In this document: positions 28,203 to 37,642 of the stretch, piece by piece | How positions within the stretch are numbered: position 1 is the stretch's first letter | Layout of the letters: each line of letters begins with the position of its first letter | Assembly (NCBI RefSeq): GCF_022267315.1 | Contig: NZ_JAIKLE010000015.1 | Location: 62,001 to 126,000 of the forward strand | From: Maribellus maritimus | GTDB taxonomy: Bacteria > Bacteroidota > Bacteroidia > Bacteroidales > Prolixibacteraceae | Direction: 5' to 3' | Length of the DNA: 64,000 nucleotides | The notes under the pieces: generated by a model | What the model was told of the DNA's origin: nothing | Databases searched by the model: none | What the model saw: the letters and a program-made list of their open reading frames with translations, nothing else | Program-made: the position numbers and the translations under genes

Positions 28203-30601
28203 ATTATTTCCTCGACATTTTCGGGAGGATTTGCCAAAACAGCTTTGTTGCCATTCACTACAATCGGACGTTGAAGCAATCTCGGGTATTCAGCCAGCAC
28301 TTTTATCCATTCCTCATCCGAAAGATTTTTGCCTTTGTAGTTTTCCTTGTATTCTTTTTCTTGTGTGCGAACAAAGGTGACTGGTTTTTCTCCGGTTTTC
28401 GAAATAATTTCTTTTAACTCTCCTTCAGTAAGTCCATCGATGAGGTATTTTTTTATTTCAATATCGTATCCCTTTTCTTCCAGGTATTTTAGCCCAGCCC
28501 GACTTTTCGCACAGCGTGGATTATGATATATTTTCATGACGATATGGTGTTTGCTTTTTATAAAATTATAATAGTCTTCCTGTGCACGGTATTTTTTTCC
28601 GGGAGTTCCTGTATTGTATTTATTTAATAATTCCGGGTCCAGAATACGGGCTTTTACATTGTCTTTCAACTGAATTTGAAGCATTTCCTTTAGTTCTGCT
28701 TTAATCTCTTTATCATAAATCGGACAGGCTACTTCAATTCTCCTGTTCAGGTTTCGTGGCATCCAGTCGGCCGAAGAAATAAACATTCTTTCGTTCCCGC
28801 CATTTCCAAACAAAAAAATACGCGAATGCTCCAGATATTTGTCAACTATACTTATTGCTGAAATGTTTTCACTCAGCCCTTTTATTCCCACCTGCATACC
28901 AAAGATACCACGTACAATCAATTGAATCTTTACTCCTTCCTGGTTTGCCTGATACAATTTTTTCATCATGCGTGGGGCGATCAGGCTGTTCATTTTTAAA
29001 ATCATCCAGGCTTTTTTCCCTTTTCGGGCGAGTTCGATTTCACGATCGATACATTCGTTGAAAAAATCGCGCATGTAAAATGGGCTTACAATCAGATGTT
29101 TGTAGTTGAATTGTTTGTAGTTGTGTTTAAAAAACTCAAACACTTTTTCCACTTCATCAGCCAGCCGGGGATCTGATGTCATTAGCCCGTCGTCAGCGTA
29201 AACCCGTGCAGTTCCTTCATGAAAATTGCCGGTACCAATGTATGCGTAGTTTTTGTATGTGTTATTTTCTTTACGTTTTACCCAGGCCAGTTTACTGTGT
29301 ACTTTCATTCCGGGTACTCCGTTAATTACATTGGCTCCTTCTTCCTGCAGCTTATTTGACCAGAAAATGTTAGCCTCTTCATCAAAACGCGCCTGGAGCT
29401 CAATTACAACGGTAACTGCTTTTCCGTTCCGGATTGCATTCAAAAGTGCATTAACTACTTTCGAATTAGATGCCACACGGTAGATTGTAATTCCAATTTC
29501 CTTTACCTGCGGGTCAATTGCAGCCTCGCGCAAAAAATCGATAAAATGATTAAATGTCTGGTAAGGATAATGTAACATCACATCTTTCCTGCGAATAATT
29601 TTCAGAACACTTGTATTGGGGCGTAAATCTTTATGCAGGAAAGGTGGCAGCTTCGGATAATAGTGTTTTTTCTTTCCAATTTCCGGAAATTCCATAAAAT
29701 CCTTATGGTTATGGTACCGCCCACCGGGAATGGCATTTTCTTCAGCATCAATTTTTATCTTTTTGAAAATAAAATTTCTCAGATCATCGGGCATTTCACG
29801 ATCGTAAAGCAGACGTACAGGTTTGCCGGTTTTTCTTTTTTTGAGACTGTGGCTCATTTTTTCCATAAAACTTTTCGAGATATCATCGTCGATATCAAGT
29901 TCTGCATCCCTTGTGATTTTTATGGTGTAAGCTTCATGAACATCATAATCGAAATAGAAAAATAAATCATTCAAACAAAACCGGATGACATCGTCGAGCA
30001 TTATCACATATTTCTTTTTGCCGTTTTTGGGTAATACAAGAAACCGCGGCACCGATCTGCCGGGTATCCGAATCAGAGAATAAGCGTAATCCTCCGGGTC
30101 TGATTTTTGGGAAAGTTTAACGGCCAGGTATGCTGAGCGGTCGCGTAAGTAGGGAAACTTATTTTTTTTGTTCAGCATTATCGGAACAAGGTTGGGGAGC
30201 ACTGTTTCGTAAAAATATTTTTTTACAAAAACACCATGCGCATGGTTGAGTTCTTTTTCGTTTATAAGGAAGATATTATTTTCCCTGAGTTCTTCAAAGA
30301 TATTTTTGAAAATCTCCTGAACCTTGTTTTGCTGAGAAATAACAATTTCCTGAATTTTATCATGCAAATCCCTTGGAGTGTAATTTCCAAGTAAATTTTC
30401 TTCATCTTTTCCCAAATCGACCATTCTGCGGACAGTCGCCACACGTACCCTGAAAAACTCATCAAGATTGTTTGAGAAAATACCGATAAACCGGATGCGT
30501 TCAAATAAGGGTGTATTCGGATCCTCAGCTTCCTGTAAAACCCGCTCATTAAACGAAAGCCAACTTATTTCCCTGTTTGTGAAATGCTGATCTGAATACA
30601 T
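28199..30601 (-). CDS. ppk1: Polyphosphate kinase PPK1 fused to an ArsC/Spx-like C-terminal domain
   Basis: An 800-residue protein. Residues 1-688 are a complete PPK1, which builds polyphosphate from ATP: the N-terminal helical domain opens with REISWLSFNERVLQEA, the two phospholipase-D-like catalytic halves follow with MKVHSKLAW, YIGTGNFHEGTARVYADDG and FISSADWMPRNLNRRIEV. From residue 689 (internal ATG at 28537) an ArsC-family domain of 112 residues follows without a stop: NPRCAKSRAGLKYL with the reactive cysteine, FVRTQEKEYKENY, and RPIVV near the end, the three-arginine pattern of glutaredoxin-coupled arsenate reductases. I took ATG 30601, giving the usual PPK1 N-terminus. The fused domain could be separately translated, or affect redox control. 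Confidence 0.9.
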   Translation of the reverse strand: MYSDQHFTNREISWLSFNERVLQEAEDPNTPLFERIRFIGIFSNNLDEFFRVRVATVRRMVDLGKDEENLLGNYTPRDLHDKIQEIVISQQNKVQEIFKNIFEELRENNIFLINEKELNHAHGVFVKKYFYETVLPNLVPIMLNKKNKFPYLRDRSAYLAVKLSQKSDPEDYAYSLIRIPGRSVPRFLVLPKNGKKKYVIMLDDVIRFCLNDLFFYFDYDVHEAYTIKITRDAELDIDDDISKSFMEKMSHSLKKRKTGKPVRLLYDREMPDDLRNFIFKKIKIDAEENAIPGGRYHNHKDFMEFPEIGKKKHYYPKLPPFLHKDLRPNTSVLKIIRRKDVMLHYPYQTFNHFIDFLREAAIDPQVKEIGITIYRVASNSKVVNALLNAIRNGKAVTVVIELQARFDEEANIFWSNKLQEEGANVINGVPGMKVHSKLAWVKRKENNTYKNYAYIGTGNFHEGTARVYADDGLMTSDPRLADEVEKVFEFFKHNYKQFNYKHLIVSPFYMRDFFNECIDREIELARKGKKAWMILKMNSLIAPRMMKKLYQANQEGVKIQLIVRGIFGMQVGIKGLSENISAISIVDKYLEHSRIFLFGNGGNERMFISSADWMPRNLNRRIEVACPIYDKEIKAELKEMLQIQLKDNVKARILDPELLNKYNTGTPGKKYRAQEDYYNFIKSKHHIVMKIYHNPRCAKSRAGLKYLEEKGYDIEIKKYLIDGLTEGELKEIISKTGEKPVTFVRTQEKEYKENYKGKNLSDEEWIKVLAEYPRLLQRPIVVNGNKAVLANPPENVEEII

Positions 30602-30678
30602 TTTTATAAAACTTATTGGTAACTTTTCGAATATCAGAAAACCTGATGAAATTTCAAACAAAAAAGAGATTTATAAAA

Positions 30679-31768
30679 CTAATCTCCTCCAAATTGCATA
30701 AGATAGGCTTTTATAAACCCTTCAAGTTCACCGTCCAAAACGGCATCTATATTTCCGGTTTCATAACTGGTGCGTATATCTTTCACCATTTTGTAGGGTT
30801 GCAAAACATACGATCGGATTTGAGAGCCCCATTCAATTTTCTTTTTTTGCGACTCAATTTCCATGGTTTTTTCTCGGCGTTTACGAAGTTCCAATTCGTA
30901 AAGTTGTGATTTTAACAAACGAAGGGCATTCTCCTTATTCCCCAATTGCGAGCGGCTTTCTGTATTTTCAATAATAATTCCCGACGGTGCATGTCGTAAA
31001 CGTACGCCTGTTTCCACTTTATTTACATTCTGCCCGCCTGCGCCGCCACTTCGAAAAGTATCCCAGGTAATGTCTGCCGGATTAACTTCAATTTCAATGC
31101 TGTCGTCGATTAACGGGGCGACATACACTGATGTAAATGAAGTCATACGTTTATTTTGGGCATTAAACGGAGAAAGCCGGACAAGCCTGTGAACACCGTT
31201 TTCGCTTTTTAAATATCCGTAAGCATAATCGCCTTCAATTTCGAGTGTGCAGCTTTTTACCCCTACTTCATCACCGGGCTGCATATCCGAAATTTTGAGT
31301 TTGTAGCCATTTTGCTCCGCCCAACGGGTGTACATGCGAAAAAGCATATCAGCCCAGTCGTTGCTTTCAGTTCCGCCGGCACCGGCATTTATTTTTAAAA
31401 CGGCCCCCAAACGATCCTCTTCGTTCCGAAGCATATTTTTGGCTTCAAGTTCTTCTATTTTTTCGAGGGTGTATGCAAATGCTTTATCGGTTTCTTCTTC
31501 GGTCGCTTCTTCCTCCTCGAAAAATTCATATAAAACCAGAAAATCTTCAATCGCCTGGTTTACCTCTTTGTACCCGTCAGTCCACACTTTTATCGCGCGG
31601 ATTTTTTTCATTTGGGCTTCGGCTTCCTTTGGATTATTCCAGAAATCCGGGTCCTGTGTTTTGAGTTCTTCTTCCTGTAGCTGAATTAGTTTTGCATCGT
31701 AGTCAAAGATGCCTCCTCAGCGCATCCCGGCGCTCTGTAATGTCTTTTACCTGTTCTTTTAAAATCAT
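30679..31768 (-). CDS. prfB: Peptide chain release factor 2, with programmed +1 frameshift
   Basis: Release factor 2 frees finished chains at UGA and UAA. The gene is read in two frames. Frame 1 starts at ATG 31768 and gives 21 residues ending ERRDALRRHL, then an in-frame TGA at 31703-31705. Shifting +1 at CTT-TGA-C continues as DYDAKLIQLQEEELKTQDPDFW and the rest of the 362-residue protein. The catalytic GGQ lies in RSGGAGGQNVNKVETG and the stop-codon-reading SPF in RLVRLSPFNAQNKR. An SD-like AGGAGG sits just before the shift site. UGA is read by RF2, so low RF2 favours the shift and restores its level. Confidence 0.96.
31703..31717 (-). promoter_or_regulatory. prfB +1 frameshift site
   Basis: On the minus strand AGGAGG (31717-31712), a CAT codon, then CTT TGA C. 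The internal SD-like sequence three bases before CTT, the slippery CTT and the UGAC context are the classic autoregulatory elements of prfB. Confidence 0.95.
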
Positions 31769-32241
31769 CTGTTTTCTCTTCTTCTTTAATTGGAATACAA
31801 AGGTAAGAAGAATTTTTTTTAGTATTGCGGTACCTTTTTGTTTTATTCCGAACGAGAAGTTGAACGTTAGGTTGTACAAAAGTTTACGCACTACAGTATA
31901 TTATTTATGTCTGTTTTTTAGGCCTAAATAGAAAATCGGATTAATGACGTCATTGCTCCTTGACAATTTTGTTCCGTTTCGCAATAAAGAACAACATAAC
32001 GTTTTAATTAAAAAAGCAAGAAGCCTCTATAAGTTTTGGTTGGGGAACAATGACACTTTGATTGAAATAGAATAATTCAAAAAGCATAGCTGTTAGTATT
32101 ATTGTTGAAAGAGAAAGGACTGTTTATTGTAATTTTAGTGTGTGTTAAATATTTTATTATTGTCATTTGTTCTAAATGGAGAGGGTTTTTAATATAAATA
32201 AAGATATTTATGATATATTTGTTAACCTTAAATCTCCAAAA
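31769..32241. other. 473-bp intergenic region between prfB and the GH88/105-like gene
   Basis: Divergent upstream region for prfB and the hydrolase gene. I see one perfect 12-bp palindrome, AATGACGTCATT at 31943-31954, and otherwise AT-rich sequence with no gene, tRNA or terminator that I can support. It presumably holds both promoters. Confidence 0.6.
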
Positions 32242-33426
32242 ATGAAAAAACTTTTAAGCCTTGTCCTAAGTATAATTGCTGTGTTTTCTGTGATTATCAC
32301 TATCCTATTATTTGCAATTGATATTTTACCTACTTTGGATAAAAAATTTAGCCATCATGAATACTTCAAAACAGAAGAGATAAATGTGATTGAAGAAGCA
32401 GTGGTTCAGAAAGCTCTGCAAATGTTTGCTTCTTCTCGTTTAAAAATGCCATGGAAAAAACAAACGAATTTTCTTTCAAAAATAAAAAACATAAAAGTAG
32501 ACAGAAAAACGAAAATATATTACTACCCGCGAGCTTTCCTTGCACTTGGGTTAGTTGAGTATTCGATTAGTAAAAATGATTCGGTTTTAATCGAAAAGGT
32601 AAAGGAGCAGTTTGACAAATATTATATTAATGATAAAGGCTTATCCTTTGATTTTCAATTTGTAGATCAGGCTCCAATAGGTTTAGCTGCATTGAGATTA
32701 TATGAATATTTTGGCGATTCCAAGTACAAGGTAGCAGCAGATTCTATATATTCAAAATTGAGTTCCCAGATTATAGTTAGAAATGATATGCAGATTATAT
32801 TGTACAGATTTAATGAGGATAAGCCTAGTGATCAATTGCCGGTGGATGTTTTAGGAATGATTTGTCCATTTTTGTGTGAATATGGAATGCTTTTTAATAA
32901 TAAAGAGGCACTTAAATTATCGTTTTCTGAGCTTAGTTTTTATGTTCGGTTTGGTCTAGATCAAAAAACGTTCTTGCCGTTTCATGCTATTAATTTAACT
33001 AACAACATATCTCTTGGTCCAAATAATTGGGGACGAGGAATAGGGTGGTTTATGCTTGCAGCAAGTAATTTTTATAGGAATCAGGAGCTGATGCAAATAT
33101 ATGTAGAGATATCACATACAATAGAAAGCGTCATCAAAACTCTTGACGAAATAAAATATAAGCAAGTTTATTCGCAATTTCCTGGAACTTCCACCGAATT
33201 TGATTCTTCTGCGACAACAATGATAATGTATGGTAAATGTCTGATAAATAGAGATGAATATACAAAAGAAGGTGTCCTTAATACGTTAAAGCATTATATT
33301 CGGAAGTCCGGAGCCATTGATTTTTGTTCTGGTGATACCTATAATATTAACGTTTATTCCAAGTCGTTTGGAATTAGTGAATTGTCACAAGGGACTTTGC
33401 TCCGAATCCTGGCTTTATATAATTGA
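32242..33426 (+). CDS. GH88/GH105-like unsaturated glycuronyl hydrolase, membrane-anchored
   Basis: A 394-residue protein with an N-terminal hydrophobic segment (LLSLVLSIIAVFSVIITILLFAI) that anchors or exports it, then an alpha/alpha-barrel of the GH88/GH105 type. The key local match is NNWGRGIGWFMLAASNF near residue 263, the GWGRGNGW-like box of rhamnogalacturonyl hydrolases, and FVDQAPIGLAALRLYEYFGD resembles the helical repeats. The usual catalytic aspartates cannot be firmly placed. GH105 enzymes remove unsaturated uronates left by polysaccharide lyases. The gene is AT-richer than its neighbours and stands alone, far from the glycan locus. An in-frame ATG at 32176 exists, but ATG 32242 sits right before the hydrophobic segment. 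Confidence 0.62.
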   Translation: MKKLLSLVLSIIAVFSVIITILLFAIDILPTLDKKFSHHEYFKTEEINVIEEAVVQKALQMFASSRLKMPWKKQTNFLSKIKNIKVDRKTKIYYYPRAFLALGLVEYSISKNDSVLIEKVKEQFDKYYINDKGLSFDFQFVDQAPIGLAALRLYEYFGDSKYKVAADSIYSKLSSQIIVRNDMQIILYRFNEDKPSDQLPVDVLGMICPFLCEYGMLFNNKEALKLSFSELSFYVRFGLDQKTFLPFHAINLTNNISLGPNNWGRGIGWFMLAASNFYRNQELMQIYVEISHTIESVIKTLDEIKYKQVYSQFPGTSTEFDSSATTMIMYGKCLINRDEYTKEGVLNTLKHYIRKSGAIDFCSGDTYNINVYSKSFGISELSQGTLLRILALYN

Positions 33427-33439
33427 AAAAGTTGTTTGT

Positions 33440-33910
33440 TTATTCCAAAATCATATTCATATATCGGTGAATTAATTCAGGTTCAAAACCACGGCTTTGT
33501 GTGTATCGGATAATTTGCCCCATTTTTTCAAACTTGCTTTTATTTTTTATTTTCCGTGCTTTTTCTTTCATGGTCTTTAGCAAAAGATCAATGTATTTTT
33601 TTTCATCAATTGATTCTAATCCGTTTTGAATAACGTCATCGGGCAGGCCTTTCATGCGGAGATAATATTTCATTTTTATCCGTCCCCATTTATTGATTTT
33701 GAATTTTTCGGCAACGTATGCGTTCACATATCGCTCGTCATCAATGTACTTTTCTTGTTTTAAATAGTTCAGTATTTCAACAGCTTCCTCATCGGTTAAT
33801 CCAGCAGCAATAATTTTTTTGTAAATATCGGGAGAACACTGCTCCGATCGACTACACAATGCCGCCATATTTGAAATTACCTGTTTTTTATTTGTTTCTT
33901 CATTTGACAT
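33440..33910 (-). CDS. recX: Regulatory protein RecX
   Basis: A 156-residue helical-repeat protein that binds RecA filaments and limits recombinase activity. The family signatures are EILNYLKQEKYIDDERYVNAYVAEKF and the first-helix pattern W-RIKMKYYLRMKGLPDDVI, here given in two parts. Length matches RecX. It is convergent with the GH88/105-like gene with 13 bp between the stops, and recA is not nearby. Confidence 0.9.
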   Translation of the reverse strand: MSNEETNKKQVISNMAALCSRSEQCSPDIYKKIIAAGLTDEEAVEILNYLKQEKYIDDERYVNAYVAEKFKINKWGRIKMKYYLRMKGLPDDVIQNGLESIDEKKYIDLLLKTMKEKARKIKNKSKFEKMGQIIRYTQSRGFEPELIHRYMNMILE

Positions 33911-33969
33911 ACGGATGCAGGATAAAATTAATTTAACTCTAATTTACGAAAAAAGTAAACCAAATGTAA

Positions 33970-35274
33970 TTAATCTTTTCCCGGGTAAATTAGCGTTGGT
34001 TCCTGCGCATTGGAATAATTATGTCCGCATGCATAAATTGTCCCTCTGTGGTCGAAAAATAAAAAACTTTGGCGGTCGAAGAGAATTTGTTTTTCAAAAT
34101 TTTCAAAATCTTTTGTTTTCCACACCCCGCCTCCGGGAGCCAGTACATAATAATCATCTCCAAACTTGTGGTAACAATGTATGGAGGTGGTGCCATAAGC
34201 AACACTGGTGGAAAATACTTTTCTGTACGTCTCCCCTCCGTCAACCGATTTGTGCAGATTAAAACCATTTTGGTTTTGTGCGATTATTTCGTTTTCATCA
34301 GTAATAAACATTGTTGACGAGTATTCAGGAGTATTTACCGGCTCCCAGGAAAGCCCGTCGTTAGTGGTTTGAAGTATCTTCATATTATAATGTGAAATTG
34401 CCATATGGGCTGAATCAGCAAAAGAATAAATACGACCCAGTCTTTCCTGATTTTCAAGGCCGGCTGTATCTTTTTGCCAGGTGAGTCCATTGTCTTTTGA
34501 ACAGTACACACCATAATCCTGTTTGTTTGCCCATATATAATCTTCCTTTGTAATTGTGAGTTCGTAGTTGTAGTGATTGTCAGGAATTGGATTTTCCAGT
34601 TCCGACCAGTTTTCTCCCCAATCTTCAGTTTTATATAAGGTTCCGTCCCAGCCCGCTACAAAAATTTCTCCTGTTGTGCTTATTTCCATCTCTTTTACGT
34701 TCGTATAGAAAGGAAAAGCAACCGGAGTCCATTTGTAAAACTTATCAGTACTTTGATAAAGATGGCCGTTTGAAATTAACATCGATTTTTGAAGAATGGT
34801 ATCGTAAACCATGTCCTGGATTCCCAAAAGAGGGGTGGAGGTAATTGAATTCCAGTCGTTTGTAAAATAAGCAGTAGCATACCACTGCGTTTCTGTCAGG
34901 TATTTTCCGTTCGAATCATAAAATGTGGCTTTTATTACCTGGTTGTTTGAATCGGTGCCCAGTTTCCATCTGGTAAACAATCTTCCTTGTGTGTTGGAGC
35001 TGAAGTTGGAATACAGAACCGGTTCATCAACCGTCCCTCCACCTTCAACCACCTCAAATTCTATTTTGAATGTATTGCCATTTTTAAGCAATACCGCCTG
35101 GTTATCGAAAACAATACCAATACTGTCGGGGAGGTAATTTCCTGCTTCGGCTGATTGATAGTTCCCCGAAACACCAAAACCCAACCATTCTTGTGTTTCA
35201 GAGTTTGAAAGGGGATATTTTTCACAAGCACCGAGTATTACCAGCATTAAAACAAATAGTCCTGATTTTTTCAT
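33970..35274 (-). CDS. Lipoprotein with Asp-box (BNR) beta-propeller
   Basis: A 434-residue lipoprotein (lipobox cysteine 17, LGACEK). Residues about 40-130 form a beta-sandwich-like domain, and the remaining 300 a propeller with sialidase-type Asp boxes: KTEDWGENWSEL, SKDNGLTWQKD, TTNDGLSWEPV, SVDGGETYRKV and KTKDFENFEKQ. Such Bacteroidota proteins are usually binding or assembly factors of the sortilin/BNR type rather than sialidases, since no FRIP motif or catalytic Glu/Tyr set is seen. Its gene starts 6 bp behind the beta-barrel gene at 35281, so the two are co-transcribed and possibly partners at the outer membrane. Confidence 0.78.
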   Translation of the reverse strand: MKKSGLFVLMLVILGACEKYPLSNSETQEWLGFGVSGNYQSAEAGNYLPDSIGIVFDNQAVLLKNGNTFKIEFEVVEGGGTVDEPVLYSNFSSNTQGRLFTRWKLGTDSNNQVIKATFYDSNGKYLTETQWYATAYFTNDWNSITSTPLLGIQDMVYDTILQKSMLISNGHLYQSTDKFYKWTPVAFPFYTNVKEMEISTTGEIFVAGWDGTLYKTEDWGENWSELENPIPDNHYNYELTITKEDYIWANKQDYGVYCSKDNGLTWQKDTAGLENQERLGRIYSFADSAHMAISHYNMKILQTTNDGLSWEPVNTPEYSSTMFITDENEIIAQNQNGFNLHKSVDGGETYRKVFSTSVAYGTTSIHCYHKFGDDYYVLAPGGGVWKTKDFENFEKQILFDRQSFLFFDHRGTIYACGHNYSNAQEPTLIYPGKD

Positions 35275-35280
35275 TTTTGT

Positions 35281-36702
35281 TTAGTTTTGAGGGGTTTGAA
35301 AAGCAAAACCTAACACAAAGGAATACGACGATGTCAGGATTTTTTGATTTTGGCCCGCATTAAGTTCTCTCGCGTATTCTTTATCAAGAATATCTTCAAA
35401 TCCGAAAGCACAGTTAGCTCCAAAAAAGAGTTCTGTATTTTGCCATACAGGATATTCAAACCGTACTCCACCTGCAAATCCGAAATCGGATTGCCTAAAC
35501 CTTCCGTCTATATTGTGATTGATGTACCTTTTTTGAATTGAATATTGTGTTGTGCTGGAATAGGTCTCTGTTATTTCTCCTTTAACCATTGCATTTTGCA
35601 TAAAAGAATAATACAAGCCAAAATTTATTTTTTTTGAAAAAGTGCCTCCTAAATCAAATTCAAAAAGGAACGGGATGGTAACATAGTCAAGATTGACCTT
35701 GGTTGATATCGGAACATAACTGTCACCTTCTTTGGGCTCCATGTATAAGAAGATGTTGTCTCCTACATAATCCAATTCATAACCTTTTCTTTCGTACCAG
35801 GCACCTGAAATTATGGAAACGTTTTGGTCAAGAGTAAACCTCACCGAAACACCTGAAGAAAAACCAAGAGAAGATGAATATTGGTCGCGATACTTCGGGT
35901 TTGCCGTAGTTGAAAGTAATATTCCTGAGTGAGGAAGCAAACTAATATTGCTACGTGTAGAATCGTTTTTTTCGTGTTTCTGATTTTTGGTTCCGGTAAA
36001 TAATTTGTATCCAACGCCAAAGGTGATTTCTGTTGCTCCGTTTTTTCCCTCATTTTCATCCAGGTAAACTTTCTGTCCGTAAGTAGTTTGAGCATTTAAG
36101 TTCAATTCCAGCCGGTTGGATACAGAATAATTTAACCCCGCCGACAAAATCCAGCCCCAATCTGTCATTGAGGGCAATGATTCTTTACCATATTTATTGA
36201 TAAACAAGTCTTTATCTTTGCCACGGTATTCGTCATTAACCAGAAAAGCGTAATAAGCACCTCCTCCCATTTCGAAATGTAATTTCCCCTGTGTTTTAAA
36301 TTTCAGTTGTAAAGGAAGTCGTATAAAATTCAGGCTTGTTTCCTCCGGATAGTAGTAGTATCCTCCCGTTGGCGCTATGGAAGAGGGGTTCCAGTAACTG
36401 CTTGAACTATAGGTTGTATGGAATTCGTCAGTGTAATAGTAATAGTCGTTACCATCCCTGTTTCTGTATGTAAAAGAAACAAAATTGGTTCCTGACTGAA
36501 GCGTAAACCACTTGCCGAGAGAATACTTTGCAAAAATACCATTTACAGGACCGGGGTTTGCCTGCCAGTTGTTATTGAAAATATCGCCACGGAGGTTGGA
36601 ATAGTTAATTCCGTTTTCTACTCCTAAAGTAAAGTCCTGAGAAAATAAGATTGAATAAGAAAATAAGAAAAGAAAGCTTGTAAGGGTGATTCTTGTTTGC
36701 AT
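35281..36702 (-). CDS. Outer-membrane beta-barrel protein with two barrel repeats
   Basis: A 473-residue protein with a signal peptide (residues 1-21, ending LFSQ). Two PorT/OmpW-like barrels of about 215-230 residues are in tandem: one opens FTLGVENGINYSNLRG and one SSSLGFSSGVSVRFT, and each ends in a GVGYKLF- or VLGFAFQ-type closing strand with an internal FGGA/FEMGGGAYY turn. A charged linker (GTKNQKHEKNDSTRS) separates them. The doubled barrel is the odd feature; single PorT-like barrels are the norm. Transport or adhesion is possible, but nothing in the sequence decides. The lipoprotein at 33970 follows in the same transcript. Confidence 0.75.
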   Translation of the reverse strand: MQTRITLTSFLFLFSYSILFSQDFTLGVENGINYSNLRGDIFNNNWQANPGPVNGIFAKYSLGKWFTLQSGTNFVSFTYRNRDGNDYYYYTDEFHTTYSSSSYWNPSSIAPTGGYYYYPEETSLNFIRLPLQLKFKTQGKLHFEMGGGAYYAFLVNDEYRGKDKDLFINKYGKESLPSMTDWGWILSAGLNYSVSNRLELNLNAQTTYGQKVYLDENEGKNGATEITFGVGYKLFTGTKNQKHEKNDSTRSNISLLPHSGILLSTTANPKYRDQYSSSLGFSSGVSVRFTLDQNVSIISGAWYERKGYELDYVGDNIFLYMEPKEGDSYVPISTKVNLDYVTIPFLFEFDLGGTFSKKINFGLYYSFMQNAMVKGEITETYSSTTQYSIQKRYINHNIDGRFRQSDFGFAGGVRFEYPVWQNTELFFGANCAFGFEDILDKEYARELNAGQNQKILTSSYSFVLGFAFQTPQN

Positions 36703-36783
36703 TTGATTTAGTTTAGTTGGAAGATTATTATTCTACGTAAAAGGTTGCGTTAAAAATGTAAAATATAAACTTAAGTTTATTTC

Positions 36784-36814
36784 AGAAAAAAAGGGTTACG
36801 CAATGGTAACCCTT
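36784..36814 (-). terminator. Terminator of the padR-ABC transporter operon
   Basis: A 9-bp perfect stem (AAGGGTTAC / GTAACCCTT) with a 6-nt loop, followed on the minus strand by eight T, 27 bp after the ABC ATPase stop. Confidence 0.85.
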
Positions 36815-36840
36815 AGTGAACGATATCAATAATTATGTTT

Positions 36841-37569
36841 TTACAGTTCGTCGTGAAATGAAGCTTCGGCTTTTACACCGGTAAAAAATTCTTCAAGTTC
36901 GGCCAGTGTGGTTTCAGTTTTTTGTACATCGCGTACTACTTTCCCTTTTTCCAAAATAACAATACGGGTGCAAACATCGGCAACGTGGTCAAGGTCGTGA
37001 CTTGAGATCATAAAAGTTTTTCCTTTTTCGGAAGCAGATTCTTTGATGATTTTCCGTAGTTTAAACTGCGATGTTGGATCGAGGTTGGCAAATGGTTCAT
37101 CGAGGATTACAAGTTCAGGATTGCCCATCAGTGCGCCAACAACACCTGCCTTCTTCTGGTTTCCTTTGGAAAGATCACGAATAAATTTCTTTTTTCCGAT
37201 AATTTCATCATTGAAAAAATCTTCAAATTCTTCAAGGAATTTTACGATATCGTTGGCGTTCATGTCGCGCAGTTCGCCAATAAAGTTGAAATATTCATCG
37301 GGTGTAAGATAGCCGATGGTAAAACTTTCATCGATGTAGGCACTGGTCAGCGATTTCCATTCTTCCGATTTTGAAACCGGAATATTATCAATGGTTACAT
37401 TTCCTTTGGAGGCACGAATTAAATCAAGTACCAATGAGAAAAATGTGGTTTTCCCTGCCCCGTTATTTCCTACAAGGCCAAAAACTTCACCTTTTTCAAT
37501 TTTTAATTCCGGAAGATCCAGAACAACAGTTTCTTTATACGATTTTTGTAAATTATTAACTTGTATCAT
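36841..37569 (-). CDS. ABC transporter ATP-binding protein
   Basis: A 242-residue ABC ATPase with Walker A GNNGAGKTTF, signature LSKGNQKKAG, Walker B LVILDEPFANLDPTS and the switch ISSHDLDHV. It supplies energy for the DUF5687 membrane protein encoded 73 bp upstream. The substrate is not known; this type resembles drug, bacteriocin or lipid exporters. It is the last gene of the operon led by the broken padR and precedes a strong terminator. Confidence 0.93.
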   Translation of the reverse strand: MIQVNNLQKSYKETVVLDLPELKIEKGEVFGLVGNNGAGKTTFFSLVLDLIRASKGNVTIDNIPVSKSEEWKSLTSAYIDESFTIGYLTPDEYFNFIGELRDMNANDIVKFLEEFEDFFNDEIIGKKKFIRDLSKGNQKKAGVVGALMGNPELVILDEPFANLDPTSQFKLRKIIKESASEKGKTFMISSHDLDHVADVCTRIVILEKGKVVRDVQKTETTLAELEEFFTGVKAEASFHDEL

Positions 37570-37642
37570 GATGTTTAATTTTTCAGATTAAAATTTTCAA
37601 AATTTGGATTGCTTCGCTCCCTCTTTTGGAGGGGTGGGGCAT

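Noticed and set aside
31769-31891. Extension of prfB frame 1 upstream of ATG 31768
   Set aside because: The upstream part has no similarity to release factors; RF2 N-terminus matches from MILKEQVKD.
31943-31954. AATGACGTCATT palindrome upstream of the GH88/105-like gene as a regulator site
   Set aside because: A single 12-bp palindrome without a repeat or a neighbouring regulator gene is weak evidence.
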